Shown: positions 1 through 11,047 of the stretch, piece after piece
Position numbering within the stretch: the first letter of the stretch is position 1
Layout: each line of letters begins with the position of its first letter
Assembly: GCF_003086295.3 (NCBI RefSeq)
Contig: NC_092048.1
Location: 108,888,276-108,952,275, forward strand
Reading direction: 5' to 3'
DNA length: 64,000 nt
From: Arachis hypogaea
Taxonomy: Eukaryota > Streptophyta > Magnoliopsida > Fabales > Fabaceae
Program-made: the position numbers and the translations under genes
Notes under the pieces: model-generated
The model's database searches: none
Seen by the model: only the letters and a program-made list of their open reading frames with translations
What the model was told of the DNA's origin: nothing

Positions 1-1288
1 TCCAAATCCTGTAACATTTATTGAGCCAACTTAGTGATAATCAAATAATGACACATGACTCAATAAATTGAGATTTCAAACTCATCAATCCTTCAGGCCC
101 AATCCCATAAACCATGATATTCAATTGGGTTTCATACCAAAGTAAGTTTAAGTTAATATTTGTGCTCAAAGACTAACTTAAATCACAATATTTTTGGCCC
201 AGAAACCTTTTCCAAGAGTGGCGTTTAAGTTGTAGTTTAAGCTTAAACTGCAGCTTAAACGCCAGGCACTTCCAGTGAGGCCTTTTGTAGAAGCACGTTT
301 AAGCTTCAATTAAGGTTAAACTGAAGCTTAAACGTGGAAATGGAAGAAGGTAGCCCTGGAGAGTCATGTAGTCGAACACGTTTAAGCTTCAGTTTAAGGT
401 TAAACTGAAGCTTAAACGTGGAGATAGGAAAGGCAGCCCTGGAGGTCGAACACGTTTAACCTCCAGTTTGAGGTCAAACTGGAGGTTAAACGTGGAAAAG
501 GGTGGAGGCATACTGGAGGTCGAACACGTTTAACCTCCAGTTTGAGGTCAAACTGGAGGTTAAACGTGGAAGCTTGGAATGGTGGCCCTGGAGGTTAAAC
601 GTGGAGATGGAGAGAGCAACCCTGGAGTAGAAAAGCTATCGAACACGTTTAAGCTCCAGTTTGAGTCAAACTGGAGCTTAAACGTGGAATGGCTCCCTGG
701 TACTCTTCCTGGTTCTGGCGTTTAACCTCCAGTTTGAGGTCAAACTGGAGGTTAAACGTGGAACTCCTCCCTGGGTGGCATACTCATTCTGGCGTTTAAC
801 CTCCAGTTTGAGGTCAAACTGGAGGTTAAACGTGGAATACTCCTTAAGTGAGGCTTTTCATTCTGGCGTTTAACCTCCAGTTTGAGGTCAAACTGGAGGT
901 TAAACTTCAATCCCAGCATTTCTTATCCTTCATGATTTTGGCGTTTAAGCTCCAGTTTAGGCTTAAACTGGAACTTAAACTCCACATGTGATATTCAAGC
1001 TTCCTTTATTGATTTTGTTGCTTCCTTGCTTAGCCTCTTCTTCCCTGAAATCATCCAAACAATTGCATCAAAGTCTTGCAAAATTTCATGAGAATTCTTT
1101 CATTCATAGCATTTAAGTAATATAACTAAAACTCATGGAATTTGCATCAAAATCATATTGTTTGGATGGTTCATTACTTTGTTCTTCATTTAACCATTTT
1201 TGGTTACTTTAAGCTCAAGAAAATGCATAAAACAACTAAAACTAACAGAAAAATGCTAGTGAAACTAGCCTATGATGCCTTGGCATCA
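1..1288 (-). repeat. 3' LTR of element A (partial, cut by window start)
   Basis: Base 1 aligns to 9689 in the 5' LTR and to 27173 and about 36834 in the LTRs of element B, and the match runs to the terminal GGCATCA at 1288. A visible LTR-LTR difference is CTTCAATTAA here near 305 against CTTCAGTTAA near 9993. The rest of this LTR (about 1.07 kb, with the TATA box and the T-arm-like motif) lies to the left of the window. Confidence 0.93.
221..981. repeat. Array of about ten inverted-repeat hairpins in the 3' LTR of A
   Basis: About ten units of roughly 40 bp, each a near-perfect palindrome. An arm such as CGTTTAACCTCCAGTTTGA is followed by its reverse complement. Starts lie near 221, 293, 378, 451, 527, 644, 719, 793, 866 and 940, so several are 73-76 bp apart. 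Arms vary between units (AAGCTTCAG, AACCTCCAG, AAGCTCCAG) but change together on both sides, so pairing is kept. The array lies in the upstream (U3) part of the LTR in element orientation. Confidence 0.9.
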
Positions 1289-1326
1289 CAACACCAAACT
1301 TAATACTTGCTTGTCCCTAAGCAAGT
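1289..1326 (-). promoter_or_regulatory. Polypurine-tract region of A: hairpin plus AAGTTTGGTGTTG
   Basis: Directly before the 3' LTR in element sense stands AAGTTTGGTGTTG (1289-1301 on the complement), where the polypurine tract that primes plus-strand DNA should be. A perfect 8-bp hairpin lies upstream at 1305-1326 (ACTTGCTT, loop AGGGAC, AAGCAAGT). Equivalent modules sit before the 3' LTRs of C (19292-19311), E (47621-47640), I (58636-58655) and G (63762-63781). The priming role is inferred from position; the tract itself is G/T-rich rather than purine-pure. Confidence 0.55.
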
Positions 1327-2880
1327 CCTGAGTTATTTGAGAAGAAAGTATGAAACAGAAAGCAATTACATTGGCTATATTAGCAAGCATTTGAAGTTCA
1401 TCAGAAGGGTTTTATGCAGAAAGTTGCAGCATCATTTTTTCATACTTATCAGGTAGGATTATCACTTTTTCATTGCATCCATCAAAAATTGCTATGGCCT
1501 CTTGTTATTCTTATGTCTTTGGCACTTTTCTCTTCTTTGTTTTTCTTTTCTTTTTCTTAGAGCTTCTTTTGCTCCTTGTTTGCTTAGTGTCATGTGTTTC
1601 ACAAGCCTTTGGCATTTTCTTTTTCTTATCAGTGCACTACACATATCCACCTTAGGCATTTTAGTTCACATTTCTTCTTGAGACATTGGTGCCCAGCACC
1701 TCTTTGTGTGACTAAATGTTTTGTATTTAGGTTGCTCTTGATAATGGACTTTTGGTTGATAATCCCGGGTTAGTTAACCCAAGTTACCAAGTGTTGAAAC
1801 ACTCCTCAGAACCTATTCATCCAAGCATATCCTTAATACATAAACACCACAGGCATTTGTCTCAGAAGTTCAAACCATTGGTACCTAGCTTATTTTCTCA
1901 ATTTTTTTGCTTTTTGGTTGCCTTTTTCCGTGGCTTTTTCTTTTTCTTTTTCTTTCTTTTTCATGGCCAAAGACATTTATTCATCAAGATCCATAGACAA
2001 TGTTCACTTTCTACATAAAAAAAATGATAATTCTACACTCTAATTTTAGTGATCTGACTAAACAATCAAGCATGCATACCACCACTTGATTCTACTTGAT
2101 TTGTCACTAATTTAGCCAAGTTACTTTTGTTCAAACTTTTCTTTTATTTTTTTGGAAACAGAACAAGCATGGCACGCACTTGTTTAAGAAGGTGAAGTTA
2201 TATCCAAACATCTAGGCATTCACTTTATTCAAGGCAATTAACAAACAGACATACTAAAAAAAACTACACATTCCAGAAAGATTCAACATTTACAGTTTAA
2301 ACCAGAACACGCATGCTTTTGTTTGCCCTTTTTAAAGAATTAGCAAGGAACAATACCACCTTGTGAAATTCCTTGTTTTCTCTTTGTTGTCAGGAAACAA
2401 TTTGATTTCTCCTTCTTCTTCCTAAATGTTGCTTCATGCTTTAAGGTTCTTGTTTCCTTTCCTGCAAAGAGTAATGAAGTTGCTTGCTTCTCAAGCACTT
2501 GAGTGGTCAGCTCAACTATGTGTGGGTAAGTATCGGATTCTTAGATTGGTGTGTGAACACCAAACTTAGTCTCCCACTTACTTCTCTCTGTTCTTTGAAT
2601 CCTTGAGTTATCTTGGAATGATGTTGCTACTAAGGGTTTTAAGCATTTCTGTGACTGCTTAGAATAGTTGTTCCTTTCATATAATTCAAAGGTTGTTGTG
2701 TTCAGTTGATCTTTATGGTGGAACACCAAACTTAGAGTCACACATTCCCCTTTGACTTATTGATCCATGAATTCATTGTTTGGTGTGAAACACCAAACTT
2801 AATTCTTTGCAATGCACAGAAACTACTTTACCCTTTTTATTGAAACAAATAAAAGAAACAGCAACAAGGTATTACCTCAG
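1289..2880 (-). other. 3' noncoding internal region of element A
   Basis: I see no credible ORF on either strand; the short frames are low-complexity T-rich runs. It holds the motif CACCAAACTTA (TAAGTTTGGTG in element sense) next to the LTR and again near 2565, 2723 and 2790, and pyrimidine-rich stretches near 1530-1560 and 1915-1965. An env-like ORF, which some Athila elements carry here, is absent. The same region recurs at 28454-30035 in element B and, diverged, at 19275-20788 in element C. Confidence 0.75.
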
Positions 2881-2928
2881 GTTGGGTTGCCTCCCAACAA
2901 GCGCTTCTTTAACGTCATTAGCTTGACG
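2881..2928 (-). promoter_or_regulatory. Conserved double-hairpin block just after the pol stop of A
   Basis: In element sense, within about 15 nt after the stop, comes GTCA-AGCTAA-TGAC, then the palindrome AAGCGCTT, then GTTGGG-AGGCAA-CCCAAC (complement of 2881-2898), a perfect 6-bp stem with a 6-nt loop. The block is found after the gag or gag-pol stop of B, C, E, F, G, H and I, and a variant hairpin occurs in D. Because it is noncoding yet retained across distinct families, a cis-acting RNA role (packaging, translation or splicing) is likely, but this is inference. Confidence 0.6.
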
Positions 2929-2938
2929 GTCAGCTTCC

Positions 2939-5900
2939 TCAGTTGAGGTGATATTTAACTTTGTCCTTCTCCTCCACATCTCCCAAGTAATGTTTGAGTC
3001 TTTGACCGTTAACAATGAAGGTTCGTTGTGACTTTTCTTCCATGATTTCTACTTGTCCATAATTGGAGACCTTGGTGACAAGGAATGGTCCAGACCACCT
3101 TGATTTTAGCTTCCCTGGAAATAGCTTCAGCCTAGAATTGTAGAGCAATACTTTTTGCCCTTCTTCAAATTTCCTTGGGGCTATGTTGCTGTCATGCTTC
3201 TTCTTTGCTCTTTCTTTGTAAATTTTGGCATTCTCATAAGCTTCCGCTCTGAATTCTTCCAACTCTTGAATTTGCAACATCCTTCTTTCTCCAGCGGCTT
3301 TGTTGTCCAAGTTCAGAAGTTTCAAGGCCCAGTATGCCTTGTGCTCCAACTCCAGTGGCAGATGGCAAGCTTTTCCATATACTAGTTGGTAAGGAGACAT
3401 TCTAATTGGTGTTTTGAAAGCTGTCCTATATGCCCAAAGAGCATCATCTAGCTTAATCGACCAGTCCTTTCTCGAAGTTCCCACAGTTTTTTCCAGGATT
3501 CTTTTGAGTTCTCTGTTAGATATTTCGGCTTGCCCACTTGTCTGTGGATGGTATGGTGTGGCTACCCTGTGTTTGACTCCATATTTTAGGAGCAATGCCT
3601 CTAATGGTTTGTTGCAAAAGTGGCTTCCTCCATCACTGATGATTGCTCTTGGAACCCCAAAACGGCAAAAAATGTGTTTTCTGAGGAAGTTCATGACTAC
3701 CTTATTATCATTGGTTGGAGTTGCTATTGCTTCAACCCATTTAGAGACATAGTCTACTGCCACAAGAATGTAATTATTTGAGTATGAGGAGGGAAAGGGT
3801 CCCATGAAATCTATCCCCCATACATCAAACAATTCAAGTTCCAGAATGAATTGTTGTGGCATTTCATTTCTTCTTGGCAGGTTCCCAGCTTTCTGGCATT
3901 CATGGCAGTGCTTCACTAATTCTTTTGCATCTTTGAAGATAGTAGGCCAATAAAAACCACACTGCAACACCTTAGCTGCTGTTCTTTCTCCTGCAAAGTG
4001 CCCTCCATAAGTGGAGCCATGGCAGTCCCATAAAACTTCCCTTCCTTCTTCCTCGGATATGCATCTTCTGAGTATGCCATCGGAACATTTTTTGAACAAG
4101 TATGGTTCGTCCCAGATGAAGTATTTGGCATCATTTACCAATTTCTTCCTTTGATGTTTGTTAAATTCCAAAGGTAAACTCCCAGTGGCCTTGAAGTTTG
4201 CTATGTCTGCAAACCAGGGTGCTTTGTGAATTATCATGAGTTGTTCATCAGGAAAGCACTCATTTACATGTGTGCTTCCTTCTTCACATGGTATCCTTGA
4301 TAAATGATCTGCCACCTTGTTTTCTACACCCTTCTTGTCTTTGATTTCAATGTCAAATTCCTGCAACAAAAGAACCCATCTAATAAGTCTCGGTTTAGAT
4401 TCTTGTTTAGCAAGCAAATATTTTAAAGCTGAATGATCAGTGAAGACAATGACTTTAGATCCAATGAGATAAGATCTAAATTTTTCAAATGCAAAGACTA
4501 TTGCCAAGAGTTCTTTTTCAGTGGTTGTGTAATTCCTTTGGTTAGCATTCAAGACTTTACTGGCATAATAAATCACATGTACCAAATTGTCTTTCCTTTG
4601 TCCTAACACTGCCCCAATAGCAAGGTCTGATGCATCACACATCAGTTCAAAAGGTAAGTTCCAATCAGGTGGGGCAATGATAGGTGCAGAGGACAGTTTT
4701 TGCTTCAAAAGTTCATAGGCTAGCATGCAATTTTTATCAAATACAAAGGGTGTATCAGAGACAAGCAAGTTACTCAAAGGTTTGGCTATTTTAGAAAAGT
4801 CTCTAATAAACCTTCTGTAAAAACCAGCGTGTCCCAAAAAGCTCCTAACTGCCTTGACATTACTTGGTGGAGGTAGTTTTTCAATGATTTCCACCTTAGC
4901 TCTGTCCACCTCCATGCCTCTATTAGAGATTTTGTGGCCAAGGACTATTCCTTCTGTGACCATGAAATGACACTTTTCCCAGTTTAATACTAGGTTAGTC
5001 TCTTGGCACCTCTTAAGCACCAAGGCAAGGTGGTGTAGGCAGCTGGGAAAAGAATCCCCAAACACAGAAAAATCGTCCATGAAGACCTCAATAAATTTTT
5101 CAATCATGTCCGAAAAGATGGACAGCATGCATCTTTGGAAAGTGGCAGGTGCATTGCACAATCCAAAGGGCATGCGTCTATAAGCAAAAACTCCATATGG
5201 ACAAACAAATGATGTTTTCTCTTGATCACTAGGATCAACTACTATTTGGTTGTAGCCCGAATATCCATCCAAGAAGCAATAGTAAGCATGTCCGGCAAGC
5301 CTTTCAAGCATCTGATCCATGAATGGGAGTGGGAAATGATCTTTTCTGGTGGCTTCATTGAGCTTCCTGTAGTCTATGCACATCCTCCACCCAGTAACGG
5401 TTCTTGTGGGTATGAGTTCGTTCTTCTCATTTGGCACCACAGTTATGCCACCTTTCTTGGGAACTACATGGATGGGACTAACCCATGGGCTATCAGAAAT
5501 GGGGTAGATTACCCCTGCCTGCCATAACTTCCTGACTTCCTTTTGTACCACTTCTTTCATGACGGGATTCAATCTTCTCTGAGCTTGAATGGAGGGTCTA
5601 GCATCTTCTTCTAACAAGATTTTATGCATGCATATGGATGAACTTATCCCCTTCAAATCAGCTAGGGTCCATCCAATGGCATCTTGATGAGTTTGCAGCA
5701 CCTTGATCAATTCTTCTTCCTGTTCTTGGCTCAAGGCCGAGCTAATGATAACAGGGTGACTCTCATCACTACCCAAGTATGCATACTTGAGATTAGGGGG
5801 CAATGCTTTGAGCTCAGGTTTTGGTGCTTCCTTTTCTTCTTTCACTTTCTCTGGCATGCTTAGCATGGTTGTGTCAGCACCCTTGATATCACTAACTTCA

Positions 5901-8362
5901 ATATCCTTGGTGAACTCCTCCTCTGCCACTTCCTTTATTGTTTCCTCAAAAGTTTCTTGTACTGCAATGTCTACTACATCAACCCTCATGCATTCCCTTA
6001 GTGATTCTGATGGATAGCTCATTGCCTTGAATACATTAAACACCAATTTCTCATCATGTAGTCTAAGAGTGAGTTCACCCTTTTGTACATCTATGATGGC
6101 TCCAGCAGTAGCTAGGAAGGGTCTTCCCAGAATTATTGAAGCTTTGGCTTCTTCCTCCATATCTAACACTACAAAATCAGCAGGAAATATAAATTCTCCC
6201 ACTTTCACCAACAAATCCTCAACTATCCCATGAGGGAATTTAAAAGTTCGATCTGCCAATTGGAGGGCCATTCTTGTTGGTTTGGCTTCCTCAATCTTCA
6301 TTCTTCTCATCATTGTTAGCGACATCAAATTGATGCTAGCCCCTAAGTCACACAAGGCCTTCTCCACCATGACTTCTCCTATGATGCAGGGGATTTGGAA
6401 ACTGCCTGGGTCCTTCAATTTCTGAGGCAATTTGTGCTGAATGATGGCACTGCATTCTTCAGTTAACAACACAGTTTCCTCATTTCTCCAGCTTCTCTTC
6501 TTGGTCATTAATTCTTTTAAGAATTTTGCATAGAGTGGCATTTGCTCTATTGCCTCAGCAAAGGGAATGTTGATTTGAAGCTTCTTGAAAATCTCCAAGA
6601 ACCTGGAGAATTGGCCATCCTTTTCACTTTTCATCAAACGTTGAGGATAAGGTGCTTTAGGTGTGTAAGGCTTCAAGACCTCTTTTTCTTTTTCTTTTGT
6701 TGCAAACGGTGTAACAGATTGTCCTTGTTCTTTGTCTTTCACATTTTCCTTTGCTTTATCCTCTGTGGTTTCCCTTGAAATCTCCTTTAGATTCTTTCCA
6801 CTTCTGAGGGTTATGGCCTTACATTCCTCCCTTGCAATAGCCTTGGCAGCATGAGAACCGCTTGTCCCAGGGGCTTGCTTAGTCAAATACAAAATTTGAT
6901 TTTCTAACTTCTGGATGGCAGCTCCTTGGTTTTGCAAGTTAGAATTTACTTCTTCCTTAAAAGCTTTCAATTCAATTATGTCTTGGCTCATGGTTGCAAG
7001 CATTCCTTCTATCCGATTTAATTGATCTTGAAATTGTTGGTTCGGATTAGGTTGGGTATGTTGATTATTTTGGCCATGATATGATGGTTGGGGGTAAGTG
7101 TTTTGTGTGGCTTGGTATGATCTTTGGTTGGAGTTTTGGTATGTGGAATTGTTATGTTGGTTGTGGTTGTAAGGTTTGTGGTTTTGTGGTTGGGTTTGTT
7201 GGTTTCCCCACCCAAAGTTTGGGTGGTTTCTCCAGCCTGGGTTGTAAGTGTTGGAATGTGGATCATATGATTGCCTTTGTTGGTTTCCCACATAGTTAAC
7301 CTCATCCCAATCACCTCCTTCAATGCCTACTTCCTCTTGATCTTGTGTGTGTATTGCAGCCACTTGCTTTGTTTCTAATTGCCTGGTAAGCTCTGCTAGT
7401 TGCTTGGCAAACACCTTGTTTTGGGCTAGAATTGTATCAACCTGGTTCAGCTCCATGACTCCCTTAGTGTTGTGCCTTTCTGATGCATAGTAGTACTCAT
7501 TCTCAGCCACTGTCTCGATCACTTCAATGGCTTCTTCCACAGTCTTTTTCCTGTTCAATGAACCTCCTGATGAATGGTCTACAGCCTTCCTTGATTCATA
7601 AGAGAGCCCATCATAGAAGATGTGCAGTTGCACCCAATCATGGAACATGTTTGGTGGGCACTTCCTTGTCAAGTCCTTGAATCTCTCCCATGCCTCGTAG
7701 AGAGTTTCACCATCTTGTTGTCTAAAAGTCTGAACCTCAGATCGAAGCCTATTGACCTTTTGTGGAGGGTAGAAACGTGCCAGAAACTTGCTTTCCACCT
7801 CATCCCATGTTGTTAGACTCCCCCTTGGGAATGATTCCAGCCACTTAGCTGCTTTGTCCCTAAGTGAAAATGGGAACAAAAGCAGTTTATAGGCATCTTC
7901 CTGGACTCCATTGGACTTCACAGTGTCACAAATTCTCAGGAATTTTGTGAGATGTTGGTTTGGGTCTTCATTAGCACTTCCTCCAAAGGAACAATGATTT
8001 TCCACAAGTGATATTAGCTGTGGCTTGAGCTCAAAATTGTTGGCCTGAATGGGTGGTTTCTGGATGCTACTACCACAATTCCCAGAGGTTGGGTTTATGT
8101 ATGAACTAAGAACCCTCCTCTCAGGGATGGCATCGTTTCCATCAGCTCTCTCATGGTTGTGAACTTCTCTATCCATGTTGAGATCTAAAGCTTCCTCAAA
8201 ATTGTCCTCAGATTCTCCTTCAGATTCCTCTTCTCCCACTACTCTCTTCCCTCTTGCTTCCCTTCTAAGTCTATGAAGGGTCCTCTCTGGTTCGGTATAT
8301 GGAGGAGTTGATGTCTCTCCTCTCCTACCTGTCATACACGAACACAGCTCAAACACAAACAA
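2939..8362 (-). CDS. Gag-Pol polyprotein of element A (gag-protease-RT-RNase H-integrase), intact
   Basis: One 1807-residue ORF without stops or frameshifts. Gag (about residues 115-260, with [13 protein letters not shown] and [15 protein letters not shown]) is followed by a Q/N/H-rich segment containing [13 protein letters not shown] see no CCHC zinc knuckle. The retropepsin motif CDLGAS has its Asp at residue 672. RT carries [10 protein letters not shown] and FMDD at 1094-1097. The RNase H Asp is at 1243 (CDASD), with TEKELLAI and [10 protein letters not shown] following. Integrase has an H-H-C-C segment ([12 protein letters not shown]) and D1518, D1577 and E1613, which gives the D-D-35-E spacing. 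The polyprotein makes virus-like particles, copies the RNA from a tRNA-Asp primer and inserts the DNA. The first ATG is used here; the Met at residue 10 is an equally possible start. An identical reading frame broken only at homopolymers lies in element B. Confidence 0.95.
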   Translation of the reverse strand: MFVFELCSCMTGRRGETSTPPYTEPERTLHRLRREARGKRVVGEEESEGESEDNFEEALDLNMDREVHNHERADGNDAIPERRVLSSYINPTSGNCGSSIQKPPIQANNFELKPQLISLVENHCSFGGSANEDPNQHLTKFLRICDTVKSNGVQEDAYKLLLFPFSLRDKAAKWLESFPRGSLTTWDEVESKFLARFYPPQKVNRLRSEVQTFRQQDGETLYEAWERFKDLTRKCPPNMFHDWVQLHIFYDGLSYESRKAVDHSSGGSLNRKKTVEEAIEVIETVAENEYYYASERHNTKGVMELNQVDTILAQNKVFAKQLAELTRQLETKQVAAIHTQDQEEVGIEGGDWDEVNYVGNQQRQSYDPHSNTYNPGWRNHPNFGWGNQQTQPQNHKPYNHNQHNNSTYQNSNQRSYQATQNTYPQPSYHGQNNQHTQPNPNQQFQDQLNRIEGMLATMSQDIIELKAFKEEVNSNLQNQGAAIQKLENQILYLTKQAPGTSGSHAAKAIAREECKAITLRSGKNLKEISRETTEDKAKENVKDKEQGQSVTPFATKEKEKEVLKPYTPKAPYPQRLMKSEKDGQFSRFLEIFKKLQINIPFAEAIEQMPLYAKFLKELMTKKRSWRNEETVLLTEECSAIIQHKLPQKLKDPGSFQIPCIIGEVMVEKALCDLGASINLMSLTMMRRMKIEEAKPTRMALQLADRTFKFPHGIVEDLLVKVGEFIFPADFVVLDMEEEAKASIILGRPFLATAGAIIDVQKGELTLRLHDEKLVFNVFKAMSYPSESLRECMRVDVVDIAVQETFEETIKEVAEEEFTKDIEVSDIKGADTTMLSMPEKVKEEKEAPKPELKALPPNLKYAYLGSDESHPVIISSALSQEQEEELIKVLQTHQDAIGWTLADLKGISSSICMHKILLEEDARPSIQAQRRLNPVMKEVVQKEVRKLWQAGVIYPISDSPWVSPIHVVPKKGGITVVPNEKNELIPTRTVTGWRMCIDYRKLNEATRKDHFPLPFMDQMLERLAGHAYYCFLDGYSGYNQIVVDPSDQEKTSFVCPYGVFAYRRMPFGLCNAPATFQRCMLSIFSDMIEKFIEVFMDDFSVFGDSFPSCLHHLALVLKRCQETNLVLNWEKCHFMVTEGIVLGHKISNRGMEVDRAKVEIIEKLPPPSNVKAVRSFLGHAGFYRRFIRDFSKIAKPLSNLLVSDTPFVFDKNCMLAYELLKQKLSSAPIIAPPDWNLPFELMCDASDLAIGAVLGQRKDNLVHVIYYASKVLNANQRNYTTTEKELLAIVFAFEKFRSYLIGSKVIVFTDHSALKYLLAKQESKPRLIRWVLLLQEFDIEIKDKKGVENKVADHLSRIPCEEGSTHVNECFPDEQLMIIHKAPWFADIANFKATGSLPLEFNKHQRKKLVNDAKYFIWDEPYLFKKCSDGILRRCISEEEGREVLWDCHGSTYGGHFAGERTAAKVLQCGFYWPTIFKDAKELVKHCHECQKAGNLPRRNEMPQQFILELELFDVWGIDFMGPFPSSYSNNYILVAVDYVSKWVEAIATPTNDNKVVMNFLRKHIFCRFGVPRAIISDGGSHFCNKPLEALLLKYGVKHRVATPYHPQTSGQAEISNRELKRILEKTVGTSRKDWSIKLDDALWAYRTAFKTPIRMSPYQLVYGKACHLPLELEHKAYWALKLLNLDNKAAGERRMLQIQELEEFRAEAYENAKIYKERAKKKHDSNIAPRKFEEGQKVLLYNSRLKLFPGKLKSRWSGPFLVTKVSNYGQVEIMEEKSQRTFIVNGQRLKHYLGDVEEKDKVKYHLN

Positions 8363-8594
8363 GTGAAATACTCTTGGTTAATGGAAGAGTATGGTTAGCT
8401 CAATTGAGGAATTAATTCAAACAGTTAGTGAGTCAGTGAGTTAGTTGCATGAGTTTAAAGGCATAAAGAAGGAAAGCATGTAACCAAGTGCAGAAATTAA
8501 AATTCAACAAGTATCTTGAACAGAATTAACAAAGCAAGAGAAAATTGCTCAATCTAGTTAGCTTCCAATTTGAGAATTGTCAATCGAAAACCAA
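8363..8594 (-). other. 5' leader of element A between primer site and gag-pol
   Basis: About 230 bp of A-rich noncoding sequence (element sense T-rich) between the PBS and the first ATG. No ORF or hairpin stands out. An identical copy is at 35508-35739. Confidence 0.7.
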
Positions 8595-8612
8595 TCCCCG
8601 GCAACGGCGCCA
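8595..8612 (-). promoter_or_regulatory. Primer-binding site of A (tRNA-Asp)
   Basis: The plus strand reads TCCCCGGCAACGGCGCCA, the 18-nt 3' end (with CCA) of plant tRNA-Asp(GTC) as I know it; the element strand is its complement TGGCGCCGTTGCCGGGGA. It lies 6 nt inside the 5' LTR end. This is the usual Athila/Tat primer. Confidence 0.93.
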
Positions 8613-8725
8613 TAAACTTGATGCGCATAAACGTGTTATGCTACGATTTAGGAAATTGCACGATCGGCAAAATTCCTTCCGGCAAGTGCACCGGTTATCG
8701 TCGTCAAGTAAAAACTCACAATAGA

Positions 8726-8742
8726 GTGAGGTCGAATCCCAC
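8726..8742 (-). other. T-arm-like conserved hairpin in LTR of A
   Basis: Element sense GTGGG-ATTCGAC-CTCAC: a 5-bp stem and 7-nt loop carrying TTCGA, like a tRNA T-arm or pol III B box. It lies within a longer conserved stretch (GTGCACCGG, CAAGTAA, ACTCA, GAGTGAGGTCGA) that is recognisable in the LTRs of C (17615-17630), H (about 15949-15968), E, I and B even though the rest of those LTRs does not align. Confidence 0.5.
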
Positions 8743-9575
8743 AAGGATTGGTTGAGTGAGCAATTCGGATTAGAAGTGTGTTCTAGTTGAGCGGAATCAA
8801 GATTTGAGATGAGAATTGCGGAATGTAAAATTGGCGGGAAAAGTAAATGACAAGAAAATTAAATGGCTGAATCTTAAATTGCATGAATTAAAGAGCAGAA
8901 TGTAAATTGCTGAAATTAAAAGGGAATGGGGGTGATTGCATGAATTGAGTTGCAGAATGTAAAGAGAAAGGGGAAATCAGAAATGGGGAATTCATTGGGT
9001 TATAGGAGATATTGAGATCTCCGAATCAAAACATGTTTATCTCTTCCTCAACCAATGCGTTCATTAAATTTTGCTTGGCAATCTTATATGATTGGATCCC
9101 AATTCCTTGGCTCACCAATGCTCTCTAAAAACAAACAAATTCCCAATCCCTTGGTTTAAATGTTCATAAGAAGAGATGATGCTTGATCACTGATTATACC
9201 ACACAATTTCATGAACCACAATTTGGTAGGATTACATGTCACAATATCCATCCAAACCCCAATCCAATCCACTGTGAGAAAGCTTCTCTAGCATGAATCC
9301 TCCATTCCTTTCCCAAGGCTCCGAAGGATTCCAAGTATGAGTAGTTTCTTTCCCAAGACAACTACTCAATGGAATTAGATCGAGAAGCTTTCTAACAAAA
9401 TTCAAGAGAAAAGATTGAAGAAGAAGATAAACTATTATTGATTCATTGAATTACAATAGAGCTCCCTAACCCAATGAAAGGGGGTTTAGTGAATCATAGC
9501 TCTGAATTCAATTACAAAGAAAAGGAAAACTAGCTAAAAGTGAAAGTAAAAGTTCCTTCTAACTTAACTTCTATC

Positions 9576-9584
9576 CTATTTATA
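9576..9584 (-). promoter_or_regulatory. TATA box in 5' LTR of A
   Basis: The complement reads TATAAATAG. In element orientation it lies downstream of the hairpin array and upstream of the T-arm-like motif, the normal place for the LTR promoter. The same box occurs at 27061-27069 and 36721-36729 in element B. Confidence 0.7.
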
Positions 9585-9908
9585 CACTTTCTATATTGAG
9601 CTTCAGTTGTGCTTCTTGGGCTTTGAGGCCTCTCCTTGCTTTCCTTTTGCCTTGGGTTTATGATCCATAACCTTGATGAGGTTTTTGATCCAAATCCTGT
9701 AACATTTATTGAGCCAACTTAGTGATAATCAAATAATGACACATGACTCAATAAATTGAGATTTCAAACTCATCAATCCTTCAGGCCCAATCCCATAAAC
9801 CATGATATTCAATTGGGTTTCATACCAAAGTAAGTTTAAGTTAATATTTGTGCTCAAAGACTAACTTAAATCACAATATTTTTGGCCCAGAAACCTTTTC
9901 CAAGAGTG

Positions 9909-10669
9909 GCGTTTAAGTTGTAGTTTAAGCTTAAACTGCAGCTTAAACGCCAGGCACTTCCAGTGAGGCCTTTTGTAGAAGCACGTTTAAGCTTCAGTTA
10001 AGGTTAAACTGAAGCTTAAACGTGGAAATGGAAGAAGGTAGCCCTGGAGAGTCATGTAGTCGAACACGTTTAAGCTTCAGTTTAAGGTTAAACTGAAGCT
10101 TAAACGTGGAGATAGGAAAGGCAGCCCTGGAGGTCGAACACGTTTAACCTCCAGTTTGAGGTCAAACTGGAGGTTAAACGTGGAAAAGGGTGGAGGCATA
10201 CTGGAGGTCGAACACGTTTAACCTCCAGTTTGAGGTCAAACTGGAGGTTAAACGTGGAAGCTTGGAATGGTGGCCCTGGAGGTTAAACGTGGAGATGGAG
10301 AGAGCAACCCTGGAGTAGAAAAGCTATCGAACACGTTTAAGCTCCAGTTTGAGTCAAACTGGAGCTTAAACGTGGAATGGCTCCCTGGTACTCTTCCTGG
10401 TTCTGGCGTTTAACCTCCAGTTTGAGGTCAAACTGGAGGTTAAACGTGGAACTCCTCCCTGGGTGGCATACTCATTCTGGCGTTTAACCTCCAGTTTGAG
10501 GTCAAACTGGAGGTTAAACGTGGAATACTCCTTAAGTGAGGCTTTTCATTCTGGCGTTTAACCTCCAGTTTGAGGTCAAACTGGAGGTTAAACTTCAATC
10601 CCAGCATTTCTTATCCTTCATGATTTTGGCGTTTAAGCTCCAGTTTAGGCTTAAACTGGAACTTAAACT
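9909..10669. repeat. Hairpin array in the 5' LTR of A
   Basis: Same ten-unit array as at 221-981, with the LTR-specific G at CTTCAGTTAA in the second unit. That change breaks one pair of the otherwise palindromic unit. Confidence 0.9.
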
Positions 10670-10974
10670 CCACATGTGATATTCAAGCTTCCTTTATTGA
10701 TTTTGTTGCTTCCTTGCTTAGCCTCTTCTTCCCTGAAATCATCCAAACAATTGCATCAAAGTCTTGCAAAATTTCATGAGAATTCTTTCATTCATAGCAT
10801 TTAAGTAATATAACTAAAACTCATGGAATTTGCATCAAAATCATATTGTTTGGATGGTTCATTACTTTGTTCTTCATTTAACCATTTTTGGTTACTTTAA
10901 GCTCAAGAAAATGCCATAAAACAACTAAAACTAACAGAAAAAATGCCTAGTGAAACTAGCCTATGATGCCTTGT

Positions 10975-11047
10975 CCCGTGACTCGGAGGTGGAAGCTTTT
11001 GGCTTCTCTTTCCTCTTTCTAGAGGTTTCTCCGACTTTCGATGCCAT
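10975..11047 (-). pseudogene. ORF2 N-terminal fragment of H
   Basis: Begins at the complement of CAT at 11045-11047. The first 24 codons match the start of the 385-residue ORF2 of element G (a basic GETSRKRK segment and a Ser/Thr-rich stretch) and then stop at the junction with the LTR of A. Upstream, the motif AAGTTTGGTGTGG and a TATA box at 11236-11243 are kept. Confidence 0.75.

Larger units (their letters stand above)
1..10974 (-). mobile_element. Element A: autonomous Athila-like Ty3/gypsy LTR retrotransposon (3' end beyond window start)
   Basis: In element orientation (right to left): 5' LTR 8619-10974, tRNA-Asp primer site 8595-8612, leader, one gag-pol ORF 8362-2939, a 1.6-kb noncoding 3' region, and a 3' LTR ending at 1288 inside the window but starting before it. 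LTR ends follow TGATGC...GCATCA. Domain order PR-RT-RH-INT, the RT wording ([10 protein letters not shown]) and the tRNA-Asp primer site are those I know from Athila elements. It is coding-intact and potentially active. The right LTR stops 6 bp short of its expected GCATCA end and abuts element H. A second, nearly identical copy (element B) lies at 26128-38121. Confidence 0.92.
8619..10974 (-). repeat. 5' LTR of element A (2356 bp, last 6 bp missing)
   Basis: Starts TGATGCGCAT at 8619 beside the PBS and ends ...GATGCCTTG at 10974, where the other copies continue GCATCA. The last 70 bp show extra bases against the other copies (ATGCCATAAA for ATGCATAAA, AAAAAATGCC for AAAAATGC), as expected of low-quality sequence near a breakpoint. 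Contains a TATA box, a hairpin array at 9909-10669 and a T-arm-like motif at 8726-8742. Confidence 0.9.

Noticed and set aside
221..981. CRISPR array
   Set aside because: Repeats are inverted within each unit, vary in sequence, and are in a plant LTR; there are no uniform spacers or cas genes.
1473..2018. Small plus-strand ORFs rich in Phe/Leu opposite the 3' region of A (and again at 28579-29178)
   Set aside because: Products of T-rich low-complexity DNA. They repeat in B only because B copies A; no domain, and the region is noncoding in the element.
2872..2882. A 5' splice donor (GAG-GTAATA) just after the hairpin block of A
   Set aside because: It is present in A and B and weakly in C, but absent in E, G and I, and no matching acceptor and second ORF exist in A.
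3155..8000. Plus-strand ORFs of 64-112 codons opposite gag-pol of A and B
   Set aside because: Antisense shadows of a conserved coding frame; no independent support.
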